Part shown: in pieces, positions 12,507 to 24,019 of the stretch
Numbering within the stretch: the first letter of the stretch is position 1
Layout: each line of letters begins with the position of its first letter
NCBI GenBank assembly: GCA_951802425.1
Contig: OX637806.1
Coordinates: 1,178,001 to 1,242,000 of the forward strand
Direction of reading: 5' to 3'
Length of the DNA: 64,000 bases
Source of the DNA: Clavaria fumosa
Lineage: Eukaryota; Basidiomycota; Agaricomycetes; Agaricales; Clavariaceae
The notes under the pieces: model-generated
Databases searched by the model: none
What the model was told of the DNA's origin: nothing
What the model saw: only the letters and a program-made list of their open reading frames with translations
Made by a program: the position numbers and the translations under genes

Positions 12507-12909
12507 ATGGTCCGACTGACTGCCTTGCTCGCTGCCGCGGTTATGGCCGCTACCGCCAATGCTAACCTCATTACGTACGCGACGCTCACTTCCTCAATCC
12601 ATGACCGAGCTGGCTGACGATATTCATATCTCTCTGAACACGATCTGCAGCGTCTTTGCTGAGACAAATCTGTTCGGACAGAACTTCGTTATCAGTGCCC
12701 AAGGCAGAATTAAACTCCCATTCGTCGCGAAATCGTTCACCTACGCCGATAACGCCGATGATACGTGCTGCATTACACTTTGCCATGACCATGATCAAGT
12801 GGCGAGCATTTGTCCCGTCCCAACTCGGATGCAGTTCCAAAACCCGACGGAATTCAATATTATCTTTATCACATGCGGTGGTCCGCCTGCGACATGTTCA
12901 GACATGTGA
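12507..12909 (+). CDS. Small secreted Cys-rich protein 2
   Basis: 108 residues from two exons (12507-12574, 12651-12909). Signal peptide MVRLTALLAAAVMAATANA, then a mature chain with the six-cysteine pattern of its neighbour (TCCITLC, SICPV, ITCGG, ATCSD). The intron is at the identical position and phase as in protein 1, so the two arose by tandem duplication. They have diverged strongly outside the signal peptide and cysteines. No family is recognised; an extracellular, effector-like or fruiting-related role is only a guess. Confidence 0.8.
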
Positions 12910-13286
12910 AGGTGGGAGAGATTGTCTCGTTCGCGTTTTTGGCGTATTTTTGAGTGGTATTAGAAGAGCGCCGTAGAAAGGACGATTGAATGTAGTACTG
13001 TATATATTCCCTTACTTATGGGACCCCATTATTGAAGCCATTACCATTTTGGCTATACTACAGTGTGTCGTTCCCCTGCGACGACATTTCTTGCAGACTT
13101 TTTCTGGACATAGTGCAGTACTTACACTCAGTATGTACGCTTATAATTGTATGCTCAACTCAAGAATATGCTCAACTCAAGACTCAAGCAAGACTCTGCC
13201 GTTCTGAATATGGAAAGCTGTGCTGAGTCATCTATGGAGTCTAACCTTTTTTAAACACACGACGCGCTACTGGGAAGGGGAGTGCA

Positions 13287-13292
13287 TATAAA
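13287..13292 (+). promoter_or_regulatory. TATA box of UDP-glucose dehydrogenase gene
   Basis: TATAAA within CATATAAAG, 59 bases before the ATG at 13346, followed by a pyrimidine-rich leader. Confidence 0.55.
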
Positions 13293-13345
13293 GCCAGCCT
13301 AAGACCACGGTTAATCATTATCGTCGTCTCCCTTCCCTCATCGTA

Positions 13346-15222
13346 ATGGCCCCCGTTAAAGTCACGAAAATCTGTTGCAGTGCGATTTCTTTTTTTTCTC
13401 GTCAATGAGTATCGCCTGAACCCACGGGTTTTTCCACCACAGTCGGTGCTGGTTATGTCGGTAAGTTCTCATGGGACAGCCGCGGCTACAATTGCTCATT
13501 CGCGGATCTACGACACACCAACTTACCTTTATTCAACAGGCGGACCTACGTGTGCCGTCATCGCGCTCAAATGCCCTGACGTCACTGTGACCATTGTCGA
13601 CCTCAACCAGGCCCGCATCGACGCGTGGAACAGCCCCGATTTCGCCCTTCCGATCTACGAACCCAGGCTTGGGGAGGTCGTCGCACAGACGCGCGGGCGC
13701 AATCTCTTCTTCTCCACTGATGTGGACAAAGGCATACAAGACGCCGACCTCATTTTCGTGAGCGTGAATACGCCGACGAAGAAGACGGGCATCGGCGCAG
13801 GCTTTGCTGCTGATCTCAAGTGCGTCACGCTCTCGCGCATTCACATATCCCTCGTCTGTTTAAACTGTCGCTACTTGCTTACACCCGTAGTTACGTGGAG
13901 TTGGCGACGCGTCGAATCGCAGCCGTCGCGACGTCTTCCAAGATCGTCGTCGAGAAATCCACCGTTCCGTGTCGCACAGCTGAATCAATGCGTACTATTC
14001 TCGAGGCTAACTCGAACTCCAACTGCCGCTTCGACATCCTGTCCAACCCCGAGTTCCTGGCTGAGGGAACCGCCATCTCTGACTTGCTTCACCCGGATCG
14101 CGTCCTGATCGGTTCGCTGCAGACACAAGAAGGCAGAGACGCGTGTCAGTCCCTCTGCGAGCTTTATGCCAATTGGGTGCCGTGAGTTTCGCGCCACAAC
14201 GTATCTTCAATGCACTGTTTTTGATTTCTTTTCATCTTCGTGCAGACAAGATCGTATCTTGACGGTTGGCTTATGGTCGTCCGAATTATCAAAGTTAGCT
14301 GCCAACGCAATGCTCGCGCAGCGCATTTCCTCCATCAACGCACTCTCCGCGATTTGCGAAGCCACCGGTGCAAACATTGATGAGGTCTCGCATGCCGTCG
14401 GCTTCGACTCACGTGTCGGACCCAAGTTTCTCAAGGCGTCTGTGGGGTTTGGTGGGTCGTGCTTCCAGAAGGACATCTTAAACCTCGTCTATCTGAGCGA
14501 GAGTCTGCATCTGCCGGAGGTGGCTACGTATTGGAGGCAGGTTGTAGAAATGAACGAGTACCAGAAGAGGAGATTCTCGAAACGCGTTGTGGACACGCTC
14601 TTCAACACCATCACTGGAAAGGTGCGCAATTGCTTTCCTTTGTCGGAATGGGAGGAGTGCCTGTTTGTTCATGCCCGCGTGAGACAGCGCATCACTGTCC
14701 TCGGCTTCGCATTTAAGGCGGATACGGGAGACACACGCGAATCTCCTGCTATTACTCTGATACGCGACTTCTTGGCAGAGAGTGCCCTTGTGAATCTGTA
14801 TGATCCCAAGGTCGAGCATGCTCAAATTTGGGCCGATCTAGCTGAAGCCTCGCCGTCTATGTCGCTCGCAACCAGTCAGTACCCCTGACGCGCGATGACG
14901 AATGGTGGTTCGCTGACTTGACCTCCGCTTTCCAGTAAAGGAAAGTGTCACTATCTGCTCATCGGCTCTCGATGCGTGTAAGGGCGTAGAGGCGGTGGTG
15001 GTTGCTACTGAATGGACGGAGTTTCGAAATATCGATTGGGCCAGGGTCTATTCTAGCATGACCAAGCCAGCGTTTGTGTTTGACGGGAGGCTGATTTTGG
15101 ACGTTGATAGGTTGAGGGCGATTGGATTCAAGGTGAGACGTTATGCTGGTGTCGCATATGTGTAAGAAAATTTATCGTTCCGTCGTCAGGTCATGGCGAT
15201 AGGCCGAGGTGAAGAACTCTGA
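13346..15222 (+). CDS. UGD1: UDP-glucose 6-dehydrogenase
   Basis: Oxidises UDP-glucose to UDP-glucuronate with NAD+, feeding UDP-xylose and glucuronan synthesis. Eight exons (13346-13379, 13443-13460, 13540-13819, 13891-14181, 14246-14621, 14688-14874, 14936-15132, 15190-15222) give exactly 471 residues, the usual size. Motifs: NAD-binding [42 protein letters not shown], the central [11 protein letters not shown], the catalytic cysteine in [10 protein letters not shown], and [15 protein letters not shown] in the second domain. Exon 2 is only 18 bases. No residue loss is seen, so it should be active. Confidence 0.96.
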
Positions 15223-15512
15223 CCTTGAGCGGACACATTTCGATTTTTTTTGGGACTCATTCGTTCCCTCTTCATGGATACTGCGTGGACGATAGACCCC
15301 CATAGAGTAATCAGCTACGCTTACTGTACATCCCCATCCGTTATCGACCACGATAAGCTGCATCATAAGCTATTGTCTCATCCGAATCACGCCATGCCAA
15401 TTTTGCCTGAGATGTGAACGGCCCGATTACGTTATACTCATCAAACCCCAAACGCCAAAAACGCGCCAGCCTCAACCCACCACACCAGTGTGGGAGTCGA
15501 GGGCCACTTCCT

Positions 15513-17633
15513 ATGCCCGCTCCAACGATCACAGACGATTTCCACCGTCGCTCCACGACGCCCTCTGGCTTTGCGAAAGAATCTAGTTCTTCCCTTGTAT
15601 CATCCGCCTCGACCTATCTAGCCGCATTCACTGAGGCTGAGGCTCGAACGAGATCAGAGGGATGGGCCACCCTCACAACCTCCACGCCTGCCTTATCTCT
15701 GTCGTCCTCTCAAACTTCGAGCTCAGAGGATGCTGTACTCGAGGACAGTGACGACGACTCGTCTCTCTCCGAGTCACTAAAGGACTCTCTGACCAGAGAA
15801 GAACACGTCGAGTTCACCACGGTGCACACGGAATTTGGTCATTGCGCCAACCTGGCGTATCGATACACATCGCGCTACGACCCCGGGGCCGCGATAAAGT
15901 CTCACGAGGAGCAGGATCCACCGTATTATATCACTCTGACGACCTATGTCAGTTTCCTAATCTTGATCTGCCTCGGACACCTTCGAGACTTGTTCGGAAA
16001 ACGGTTTAATAAGTCAGCGTATCGGCATCTTATTCCGCGTGACGTGAGCCGCCACTTCTCTTTTTTTTTTCCAGTAAAAGAAACGCCATTAATGATTAAT
16101 TCCATCCGACTCCGTTGTTTCTCTCACTTGGCAGGGTTATGCCCCGCTCCATTCTGACTTCGACTCATTTTATACACGCCGTCTCAAAACCCGCATGGAC
16201 GAGTGCTTCTCCCAGCCTGTTACGGGGGTTGCGGGACGTACTATCGTATGCCTGGACCGCTACTCTCCGGATTACAACAAGACCCAAATTCTTACCGGGG
16301 GCCAGACGCGTACTCTAAATATTTCATCCTACAACTACCTAGGATTTGCACAGGCAGCAGGTGGCTGTGCTGACGCCGTCGAGGAATGCTTGAAGCGATA
16401 CGGAATCTCCACCTGCGGCCCGAGATTAGAGGGCGGAACGAATGACTTACATATTCTTGGCGAAGCCCTGGTAGCTAGTTTCATCGGGGCGGAAGCCGCT
16501 CTGATCAGTTCCATGGGCTTTGCGACTAATTCGACCATCATCCCGGCTTTGGTCGGCAAAGGCTGCCTGGTCATCTCTGATGAGCTCAATCACTCGTCGC
16601 TCCGCTTTGGCGTGCGTATAAGCGGGGCGAACGTGCGCATGTTTAAGCACAACGACATGAAATCACTTGAGGCGCTGCTGCGGGAAGTCATCAGCCAGGG
16701 CCAGCCCAAAACACATAGACCGTGGAAGAAGATCCTCGTTATTGTTGAAGGACTGTACAGCATGGAAGGCACGATAGTAAACCTGCCTGCCATACTTGAG
16801 CTCAAGAGGAGATACAAGGCGAGTGCTCGATAGCATTATTCTCATCGCCCTGCTCACTCGCATGACAGTTTTATCTTTTTGTGGATGAGGCACACTCTAT
16901 CGGCGCTTTGGGCCCGCACGGTCGAGGCGTCACAGATTATTTCAATATACCCCCCCGTCATGTCGACGTCCTTATGGGCACGTTCACGAAATCCTTTGGT
17001 GCCGCTGGTGGTTACATCGCTGGTTCCAAAACCCTCATCGACTCATTACGTATTCGGGGTGCCTCTGGTCCCTACGCCGAAAGCATGACGCCTCCCGTGC
17101 TGACGCAGATCATCTCAAGCATGGCCAGCATCATGGGAGTCGCAGCGGAGACGGGTGCGCATCCCGGTCCCACCTCGACTCGCGCGCTGCCGGGGTGGAT
17201 GGCGCTCCCGCCGGCGATGCGAGACGGGTCGGAGGGGCAGTCGCGTCTGCGGCGGCTCGCGTTCAACTTGCGGTACCTCTCGCGGGGCCTGCGGAAGCTG
17301 GGGTTCATCGTGTACGGGCACATGGACTCGCCGGTGGTGCCGCTGCTGCTGTTCAACCCGGGGAAGATGCGCGTGTTTCAGCGGATGATGCGCGAGCGCG
17401 AGCCGATGCCGATCGTGGTCGTCGTGGTGGGCTACCCGGCGACGCCGCTGCTGTCGGCGCGGGTGCGCTTCTGCGTTAGCGCGTCGCACACCAAGGAAGA
17501 CATAGATGCCGTCCTTACCGCGTGCGACGAGATTGGGGACGTACTTGATCTCAAGCATGGCCCTGGCGAGAGATGGCCGTTGCAGGAAATCATAACGAGA
17601 GCGGTAGAGTTGGTCCGTTGCGGGAAACCATAA
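15513..17633 (+). CDS. LCB2: Serine palmitoyltransferase subunit 2
   Basis: PLP-dependent subunit that condenses serine with palmitoyl-CoA, the first step of sphingolipid synthesis in the ER. Three exons (15513-16043, 16135-16818, 16869-17633) give 659 residues. An N-terminal Ser/acidic segment and a membrane helix (TYVSFLILICLGHLRDLFG) precede the alpha-oxoamine synthase fold: SSYNYLGFAQ, GTNDLH, DELNHSSLRFG, VEGLYSMEG, VDEAHSIGALG and the Schiff-base lysine in GTFTKSFGAAGGY. The second intron has a GC donor (GCGAGT), needed because no GT alternative keeps the frame. The stretch 17100-17480 is unusually GC-rich. The ATG at 15513 is the first in frame. Confidence 0.95.
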
Positions 17634-18068
17634 AGAGTTGGTCAATCTTTTAGACTGCAAATTTGTTCCTTTCCTTTATTCTTTTTTTTATTTGCATTTC
17701 TATTGATAAATTCATTGCTTCTTAGACGTAGTTTAGTCGTCTTTTGTATCATTTACTGAAGAGTTTGGATAGTGGGTAATTCTGGTTCTATCATCATCTA
17801 CAAGCGAGTGTGATATGTTGTAATCAAGGGTTGCTTATGTGATACATTGATCTGTTCACGTTCGCACCCCACCATTTCCTGCACTCCGATATGCACACAT
17901 GAGCAGACGCACGAGCACATACACGGTATACCAGGCTTTCACTGATAGGCTGCGCTCCATCTGTCTATCTTGTTTGTTCTGTTTTGAGTTTTGAGAGCCT
18001 GCGCATACAGTACACAACATAATGAAGGACGGATGGAGCGCTGGCTGAAGCCCTGTTGGTCACTGAGC
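17634..18068. other. Intergenic region
   Basis: T-rich 3' flank of LCB2 followed by the upstream region of the lactate dehydrogenase gene. Nothing else recognised. Confidence 0.5.
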
Positions 18069-19103
18069 ATGTCTACCAGTACGCCACACCGAATCGCTAT
18101 CATTGGTGCAGGGTCAGTCGGCGCTGCTTGTGCCTTTGCCATCTTGCTCCGACGGGTGGCTGGCGAAATTCTTCTGGTCGACATCGACGAACGTCTGCGG
18201 CACGCGCAAGCCCAGGACCTTTCTGACGCCGCTTTCCTTTCCAACACGCGTGTCCGGGAGGGCTCCTATCATGACGCAGGGCAATGCGATGTCGTCGTCG
18301 TCACGGCAGGTGCAAAGCAGCGCGAGGGTGAGACCCGGATGGACCTTGTGGGCAGGAATCTTGTGATTCTTCGTTCTGTCATCGCGCAGATGAGCCCGAT
18401 GAGAGAGGACGCCGTCCTGCTCCTCGTCGCCAACCCCGTGGACGTCTTGACCCAGTTGGCACAGTCCATCTCCGGCCTACCAAAGCACCGTGTTATAGGA
18501 TCCGGCACGTTCTTAGACTCCGCGAGGCTGCGAGGAGCGCTGGCTGAGGAAATAAAGGTATTGATAGCGAGAGAATCCTTCTCTAGTCCCTACTATAGCT
18601 CAATTGGCAGGTTGCGGATACAGATGTCTTGAGCTACGTCTTGGGCGAACACGGCGACAGCCAATTCGTGGGCCCTCCAATTTTTCTCCTCACATAGTTA
18701 CACTAACCCTCGTGCATCCAATAAGGTTGCGTGGTCTTCTGCCACCATCGGCGGGAGCCCATTATCCTCTCTCGTTCCGCCCTCGTCGTTCCCCAGTATC
18801 GCCGCCGCCACGCGGGACAAGGCGTACTCTATCATTGCCGCTAAGGGCGCGACAGCATATGGCATAGGCGCCGTCGTCTCCTCTATCTGTGAGTCGATAC
18901 TCTTCGACACGCACCATGTACGGCCCGTGAGCCACTGGCAAGATGATCTCGGCTGCTGCCTGAGCTTGCCTGCTGTGCTGGGCAGAGAAGGCATCGTCTC
19001 GACAATGCCGTTGTCGTTGGATGCGTCTGAGAAGAGAGCTCTTGAGCGGAGTGCGGAAGCAGTCAAAGCGGTTGTGAGCCAGTGCGACTCGCTAAAGATT
19101 TAG
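18069..19103 (+). CDS. L-lactate dehydrogenase
   Basis: Interconverts pyruvate and L-lactate with NAD(H). Three exons (18069-18557, 18611-18667, 18726-19103) give 307 residues. The Rossmann motif IAIIGAGSVGAACAFA sits at the N-terminus, which is why the ATG at 18069 is preferred over one 36 bases earlier. GAKQREGETR carries the Gln that marks lactate rather than malate specificity; GSGTFLDSARLR supplies the Asp and substrate-binding Arg; GEHGDSQF has the catalytic His. The C-terminal part is more divergent than the core (odd CCLSLPAVLGREG stretch) but reads to a clean stop. Confidence 0.9.
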
Positions 19104-19318
19104 TAGACGTTGTGTACCAATTATTGCTGCCACGCTCCACTCAGTCCCAAGCCCATTTGTTACCTTTGCTTACAACGTTGTCTCGCCCGGCACGATTGTG
19201 AATGACACTGCTGGGCGCATCTGGTCAGCGTGCAGTCCAAGTTAGTAGACACGTCAATATTGACGCGGTGTCGCTACACAACACCAAACAAAGTAGACTC
19301 TTTTCTGGACCTGAATCA

Positions 19319-20492
19319 ATGGCGTATGTTCAGGTAGAACAAGACGAAGTACGTTACTTGCCCATGCTTGCTGGGCTGCCATTCACGGTTTGACAGCGAC
19401 TAGAGGAGGGCCCAGAAGGCCTCGAATTCAAATGTACGGCGTTACATTCCTTCTGTCCGAGCCATCGTTGACGTGGAGTCACAGCTTTCTTGGGTTCGCA
19501 ACCTGCAGACAATAATGTACCTGAAGAATCAGGTAGTACACCTCGTGGTACTGTATTCCTCCCAGGCTTTTCCTAGATCAATACGGCTGATGACAAACCG
19601 TACTATATTAATAGCCAACGCGAGCTTCTGGAACATCGAGTATTACCAGTCATATTTTGATGTGGGCACAGCGACTGTGTTGCACCGGTGTTACAGCACG
19701 CTACTGCCAAGCTCGTCGTCCTTCATCTCGACGCACCTTTCGCCGTCGGCGGACCTCTATGGGCCGTTCTGGACACTGACCACGCTCATCCTAACGCTCT
19801 TCCTGTCGTCATCGCTGGCACAATCGGTTAGCGCGTACCTGAGCGCACCGGCAGGAAAGGAGGGGTACGACTATAACTGGGCGTTGTTGAGCATCGCCGT
19901 CACGCTCGTGTATGTGTATGGCCTCGCACTCCCGCTCGCGCTGTGGCTCGCGCTGAGGTGGCTTGGCGTTGGCGAGTGGAGCGTTGTCGAGGCTATTGCC
20001 GTATGGGGGTACGGACAGTTTGTTTGGATACCCGTTTCGGTGGGTTCTTTCTCTTTTATATAGTTCATAATTCGGAATTCTCTTGGCTTTGAAGCTGAAG
20101 TTAAAGGTCTGGGCACTGATCCATGTTTCTAACAGATTCTCTGCGTGATACCAGTCCCGGTTGTCCGATGGGTACTTGTAGGGGTCGCGTTCTGTCTCTC
20201 TGGATATTTTTTGATCGTGAACATCTATCCAATCCTTGCATCTGTATGTTTCTTTCTCTCTTCTCCTTCCCGTTTTGTGCACTAGTTCTCACTTGACTTG
20301 CTTATGCAGGCCGAGCGCAAAGCGACCCGACTGCTAGTTGTCTTAATCCTGGTGCTTCATGCGGCGCTTGCGCTCACGTTCAAGATCATGTTCTTTAGTT
20401 ACTATGTCGTGAAGGAGATCGGGCCAAGTGATCCCAAGGTAGGAGATGGTGGCGGTGGTGATGCGAACACAACCCGGACATTTAGGCCGTGA
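19319..20492 (+). CDS. Yip1-domain Golgi membrane protein
   Basis: Likely YIPF1/2-type protein of ER-Golgi vesicle traffic that binds Rab GTPases. Six exons (19319-19348, 19397-19433, 19485-19532, 19615-20039, 20136-20243, 20310-20492) give 276 residues. A hydrophilic N-terminus (LEEGPEGLEFKSFLGSQ) leads to NIEYYQSYFDVGTATVLHR and YGPFWTLTTLILTLF, both typical of the family, followed by about five membrane segments. WGYGQFVWIPVS and SGYFLIVNIYPIL are further Yip1 landmarks. The first three exons are very short, so the N-terminal model is less certain than the rest. Confidence 0.85.
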
Positions 20493-20717
20493 ATAATATG
20501 TGATATCAATGCCCAGTGACTGCTTGACTTATGCAATGCCTGGACTCACTTTGGGTACTAAGGCTGAATGCCTTTTGTGAGGGCACTCATGTGATGCTTA
20601 GTCACTTCCTTCTGTGTTCTGTGACTACCAAAAAAGGGAACGTCCAGAAATGTTGGCGCGGTTAGCCCTGATGATGAACTATCGAGACCCTCTCCCATCA
20701 CAAAGCTCTTCTATACC

Positions 20718-22661
20718 ATGAAAGTCTTGGTGTATCTGTCCATATTGCTTGTCTCTTTTGCACTTGCTTCACCTAACCAAACCGTTCTTGATTTCGAGCA
20801 ACCCGGTGAGGCGGCTCTGGATGATGACAAACTACACTTCGACGACAAAGTGTTTCTCGAGCAGGATGGCATCGTTTGTGAGTTCACTGGCTTGGTTTGA
20901 TATGTGGCAGTGAGACTGTGATTAGACGAGTTGTTCTCGCATCCTCTCTTCGTGAAGTACAAGCTGAGAATCAAAGAACCCATACTTTGCGACCCTTCTG
21001 TGAGGCAATATTCTGGATACCTAGATATCGCTACGGATAAACATCTCTTCTTCTGGTAATCCGTATCATTGTTGTTTCGTATCAATTATGAGCTGACTAC
21101 GTCGATCCCAGGTTCTTCGAATCACGTAATGAACCCGAAAACGCTCCTTTGATGCTTTGGCTTCACGGTGGTCCAGGATGCGCCAGTACTCTTGGTCTCC
21201 TCTTCGAAGTTGGCCCTTGTTCAATTACCGACAATGGAAAGAATGTCAAGTATAACCCATACTCATGGAACACTCACACGAATATCATCTTCCTCGACCA
21301 ACCAATCAACGTCGGACATTCGTATTCAAATAGGGAAACTGTCAATAATAGTCCTGCGGCTGCACAGGATGTGTATGCGTTCTTGCAGTTATTCCTCAGC
21401 AGGTTCCCAAATTATGCTCGTGCCCCTTTCCACTTGGCGGGGGAGAGTTATGGCGGTGTCTACGCTCCCAATATCGCAAATGTTATCCACAACAAAAACA
21501 AGCAGATCGCCGTTGCACCTCTTTCTGTTCCTGGCAATAAGCATATCAACTTGGCCTCAGTCATCTTAGGCAACGGTTTGACTGACCCATACATCCAATT
21601 TGGGAGTCTCGCGGACTACCTTTGTGAGGGGCCATATGCCGTCTACGACCCCGACGCACCAGCCTGTGCTTCGCTAAGACGAAAACAATCACTATGTCAG
21701 AACCGTATTAAAGCTTGCTATGATAGCCGCTCCCGATTCTCTTGCGTCTCCGCCGAATTATACTGTAGCGCTGAGTTGTTTGGCATCCTAACGAGTAACG
21801 TCGCATTCTGGTTCACTCTATCACATTTTTACAATTGAGCATTATCAGAGTTGGATCGCAGCCCTTATGACCTCCGGCGCAAGTGTGATGCTCAAAAAGT
21901 CCTCTGCTACAACCAGACGGAGTGGGTTGAAACGTGGATGAATGACCCGGAAACCAAATCCGTACGCCCTTCGTCCCTATGTTCCCCGCACTGATTGAAA
22001 ATAGAACCCAAGGCTCTCGGTGCTAATCCCACGTCCACATTTAAAAGTTGCAGCGAGTCAGTCCGTCGTGGTTTCGCGATGCAGGGAGATTCGGTGCAGA
22101 ATACTGCGTCTCTGCTACCAGAACTCCTTGACGATGGTGTGCGACTCCTTGTGTATGCTGGCAATGCTGGTACTTCTTTGAGCTCATTATATAAAGTGAT
22201 ACTCATCGTCTTGGTGCAGATGCCTTTTGTAATTATATGGCGAGTGCTTTGTCAATGACCTTGCTTATGGTCTAGACTCACATGTGGTGCAGGGCAATGA
22301 ACGTTGGGTAGAAAATCTTCCATCAAAGTATCACCAGGAGTTTTCGGCTGCCCCTTCTATCCCGTGGAATTGCTCGAAGACAGGGGTGACTGCCGGTCTT
22401 TCCCGCAGTGCTGGAGGAAGCGATTCTGCTATGGGGAGTCTCTCATTCGTGACCATTTTCGAAGGAGGGTGAGTCAATGCCGTGGGCGATTCGATTGATA
22501 GTCTAGATCTCATTATTGTCCACAGTCATTTGGTTGCGTATGATCAACCGGAGGCTGCCTTGGTAATGAATATTGCCTGCATCTCTGAAGCTTACTGACC
22601 ACTTTTATCTTATCGTTAGGAATTGATCGAGCACTGGATTTTCAACAAACCGTTGCATTAA
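20718..22661 (+). CDS. Serine carboxypeptidase, S10 family
   Basis: Secreted or vacuolar peptidase removing C-terminal residues. Nine exons (20718-20877, 20926-21055, 21112-21794, 21849-21961, 22013-22169, 22220-22239, 22293-22468, 22526-22562, 22620-22661) give 505 residues. Signal peptide MKVLVYLSILLVSFALA; oxyanion region LWLHGGPGCAST; catalytic Ser in AGESYGGVYAP; catalytic Asp in VYAGNADAFCNYMGN; catalytic His in GGHLVAYDQP. Two family motifs vary: HGGPGCAS for the usual NGGPGCSS, and HLVAYDQP for HMVPYDQP. Exon 6 is 20 bases and is followed by an intron with a GC donor (GCGAGT). Intron 4 needs an AAG acceptor to reach ALGANPT. Confidence 0.9.
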
Positions 22662-22826
22662 AAAGGCTTTTACTGTTGGTCGTTACCGATTCCTTCACAT
22701 GTACAGACTTGACACCTTGCAATTCCTTTATCTTTACTTTCAATTACCATACTTGTCTAGCTCAGAAATGTGGACCGTCAGACGAGATGTCTCACCGACT
22801 CCAATCCACTGTGGTATTGGTGATGG

Positions 22827-23879
22827 CTACATCTTGGGCGTGGGATCAAGTTCTACAATTTGGTCGACTCCAGGGTATTGCGGGAGGTTGAGCTGGAATT
22901 TGGCCTCCAGGACCCTGGCAAGCCAAAAGACATTAAAGATGCAACGAAACGAGCATCACGGCTGAGCGCACTTTGGAACGAAACGGCCCCCGAGGAAATG
23001 TCGCCCGCGGAAATGCCTCACCCCCTCCTTGGGGGCCGTCAAGCTGACCAGCACCTGTGGGTCAAGCCCTAGTCCTTGTTTACCCAATTCAACGTCCCAC
23101 CCTGAGGGTATGTCCACGGATACAATAGGAAGTTTAGAGGACATGAGGAGACGGAGAGCATCGTCAAACGGCGGTCGCACGGATCCCTTGAACGAGAATC
23201 CGAATATGGCATCGAGGATGACGTCTGTCGATGACAGCGCAGCACGAAGTGTCTGTGTGTCGTGTGTGGGTGGGAGAGTCTGAATTTCCATGTTGTCACA
23301 TTGAATTTGGAGCCGCTGAAAGGAAACGAATTGAAAACAGATGGAAAGCGCGTAGAAATATGCGGACCTTGTAGATCTCCTTGGAGCCAGGCTTCCTCGC
23401 AAAAATTTCAGCTGCCTGGAGACTCCAAGATCAGTTCAGACTCTCAGACCTTCGGCATGTATATCGTTGGCTTGTACCCGAACATTCCTGCACGAAGCAC
23501 CCAAAGAGATAGACTAGTCAAACTTTAGACACAGACGAGATCCTCCCCACTCACCCAAATGACGGGCGGCGACGAGCCCGTCGCCCCCTTGATTTCCGGG
23601 TCCACAACACACGAGTACACGAGAGTGTCGTTCCTTGCTATACACTTTCGCGACCGCTTGAGCGCAGGCAAGCCCGGCTAACTCCATTAGCTGCTTGTGA
23701 TCAGTTTCTCGACGATCGCTAATTACGAGACTCGCTTATACCTGATCGAGGCTGAAAGCCCCGGCTGCATTCATAAGCTCGTCATCAATCTAGGGTAACG
23801 GAAGTCAGCGCTAAACGCTATGAATGGTGGAGTCGCTCACTTGTTGCGCCAGTTGAGCGGTGAGATATCGAATTGCCAT
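22827..23879 (-). CDS. NAXE: NAD(P)H-hydrate epimerase (YjeF_N / AIBP)
   Basis: Repairs damaged NAD(P)HX by epimerisation so that the partner dehydratase can act; often mitochondrial. Starts [13 protein letters not shown] at 23879; then [30 protein letters not shown] and [20 protein letters not shown], the signature of the YjeF N-terminal domain. [27 protein letters not shown] and [11 protein letters not shown] follow; the Asp in VDIPSGW is the catalytic-site residue of the family. It ends VELDPTPKM at 22827. One intron near 23420-23470 has two possible acceptors. It is convergent with the carboxypeptidase gene and divergent from DUG1. Confidence 0.9.
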
Positions 23880-24019
23880 GACCCCTGCAGCGAATTACAG
23901 CAAGTGCTTCACGGTCAGGTGAAGGTCATGCGAGACATGTGATCTCTGCACAATCGATCATCCGCAAAAATGTGACTCGAAGTACCTTCCGGCCATTCAC
24001 CTTACCAAAACCTAGAACC
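23880..24019. promoter_or_regulatory. Shared promoter region, NAXE / DUG1
   Basis: 140 bp between divergent start codons. No TATA box evident. Confidence 0.45.

Noticed and set aside
17115..17660. 181-residue minus-strand frame, very Arg/His-rich.
   Set aside because: It is opposite the GC-rich LCB2 exon; the composition is explained by the coding strand.
13346..20492. Neighbouring UGD1, LCB2, LDH and Yip1 genes considered as a metabolic cluster.
   Set aside because: The pathways are unrelated, there is no backbone synthase or regulator, and all are housekeeping genes; chance proximity is simpler.
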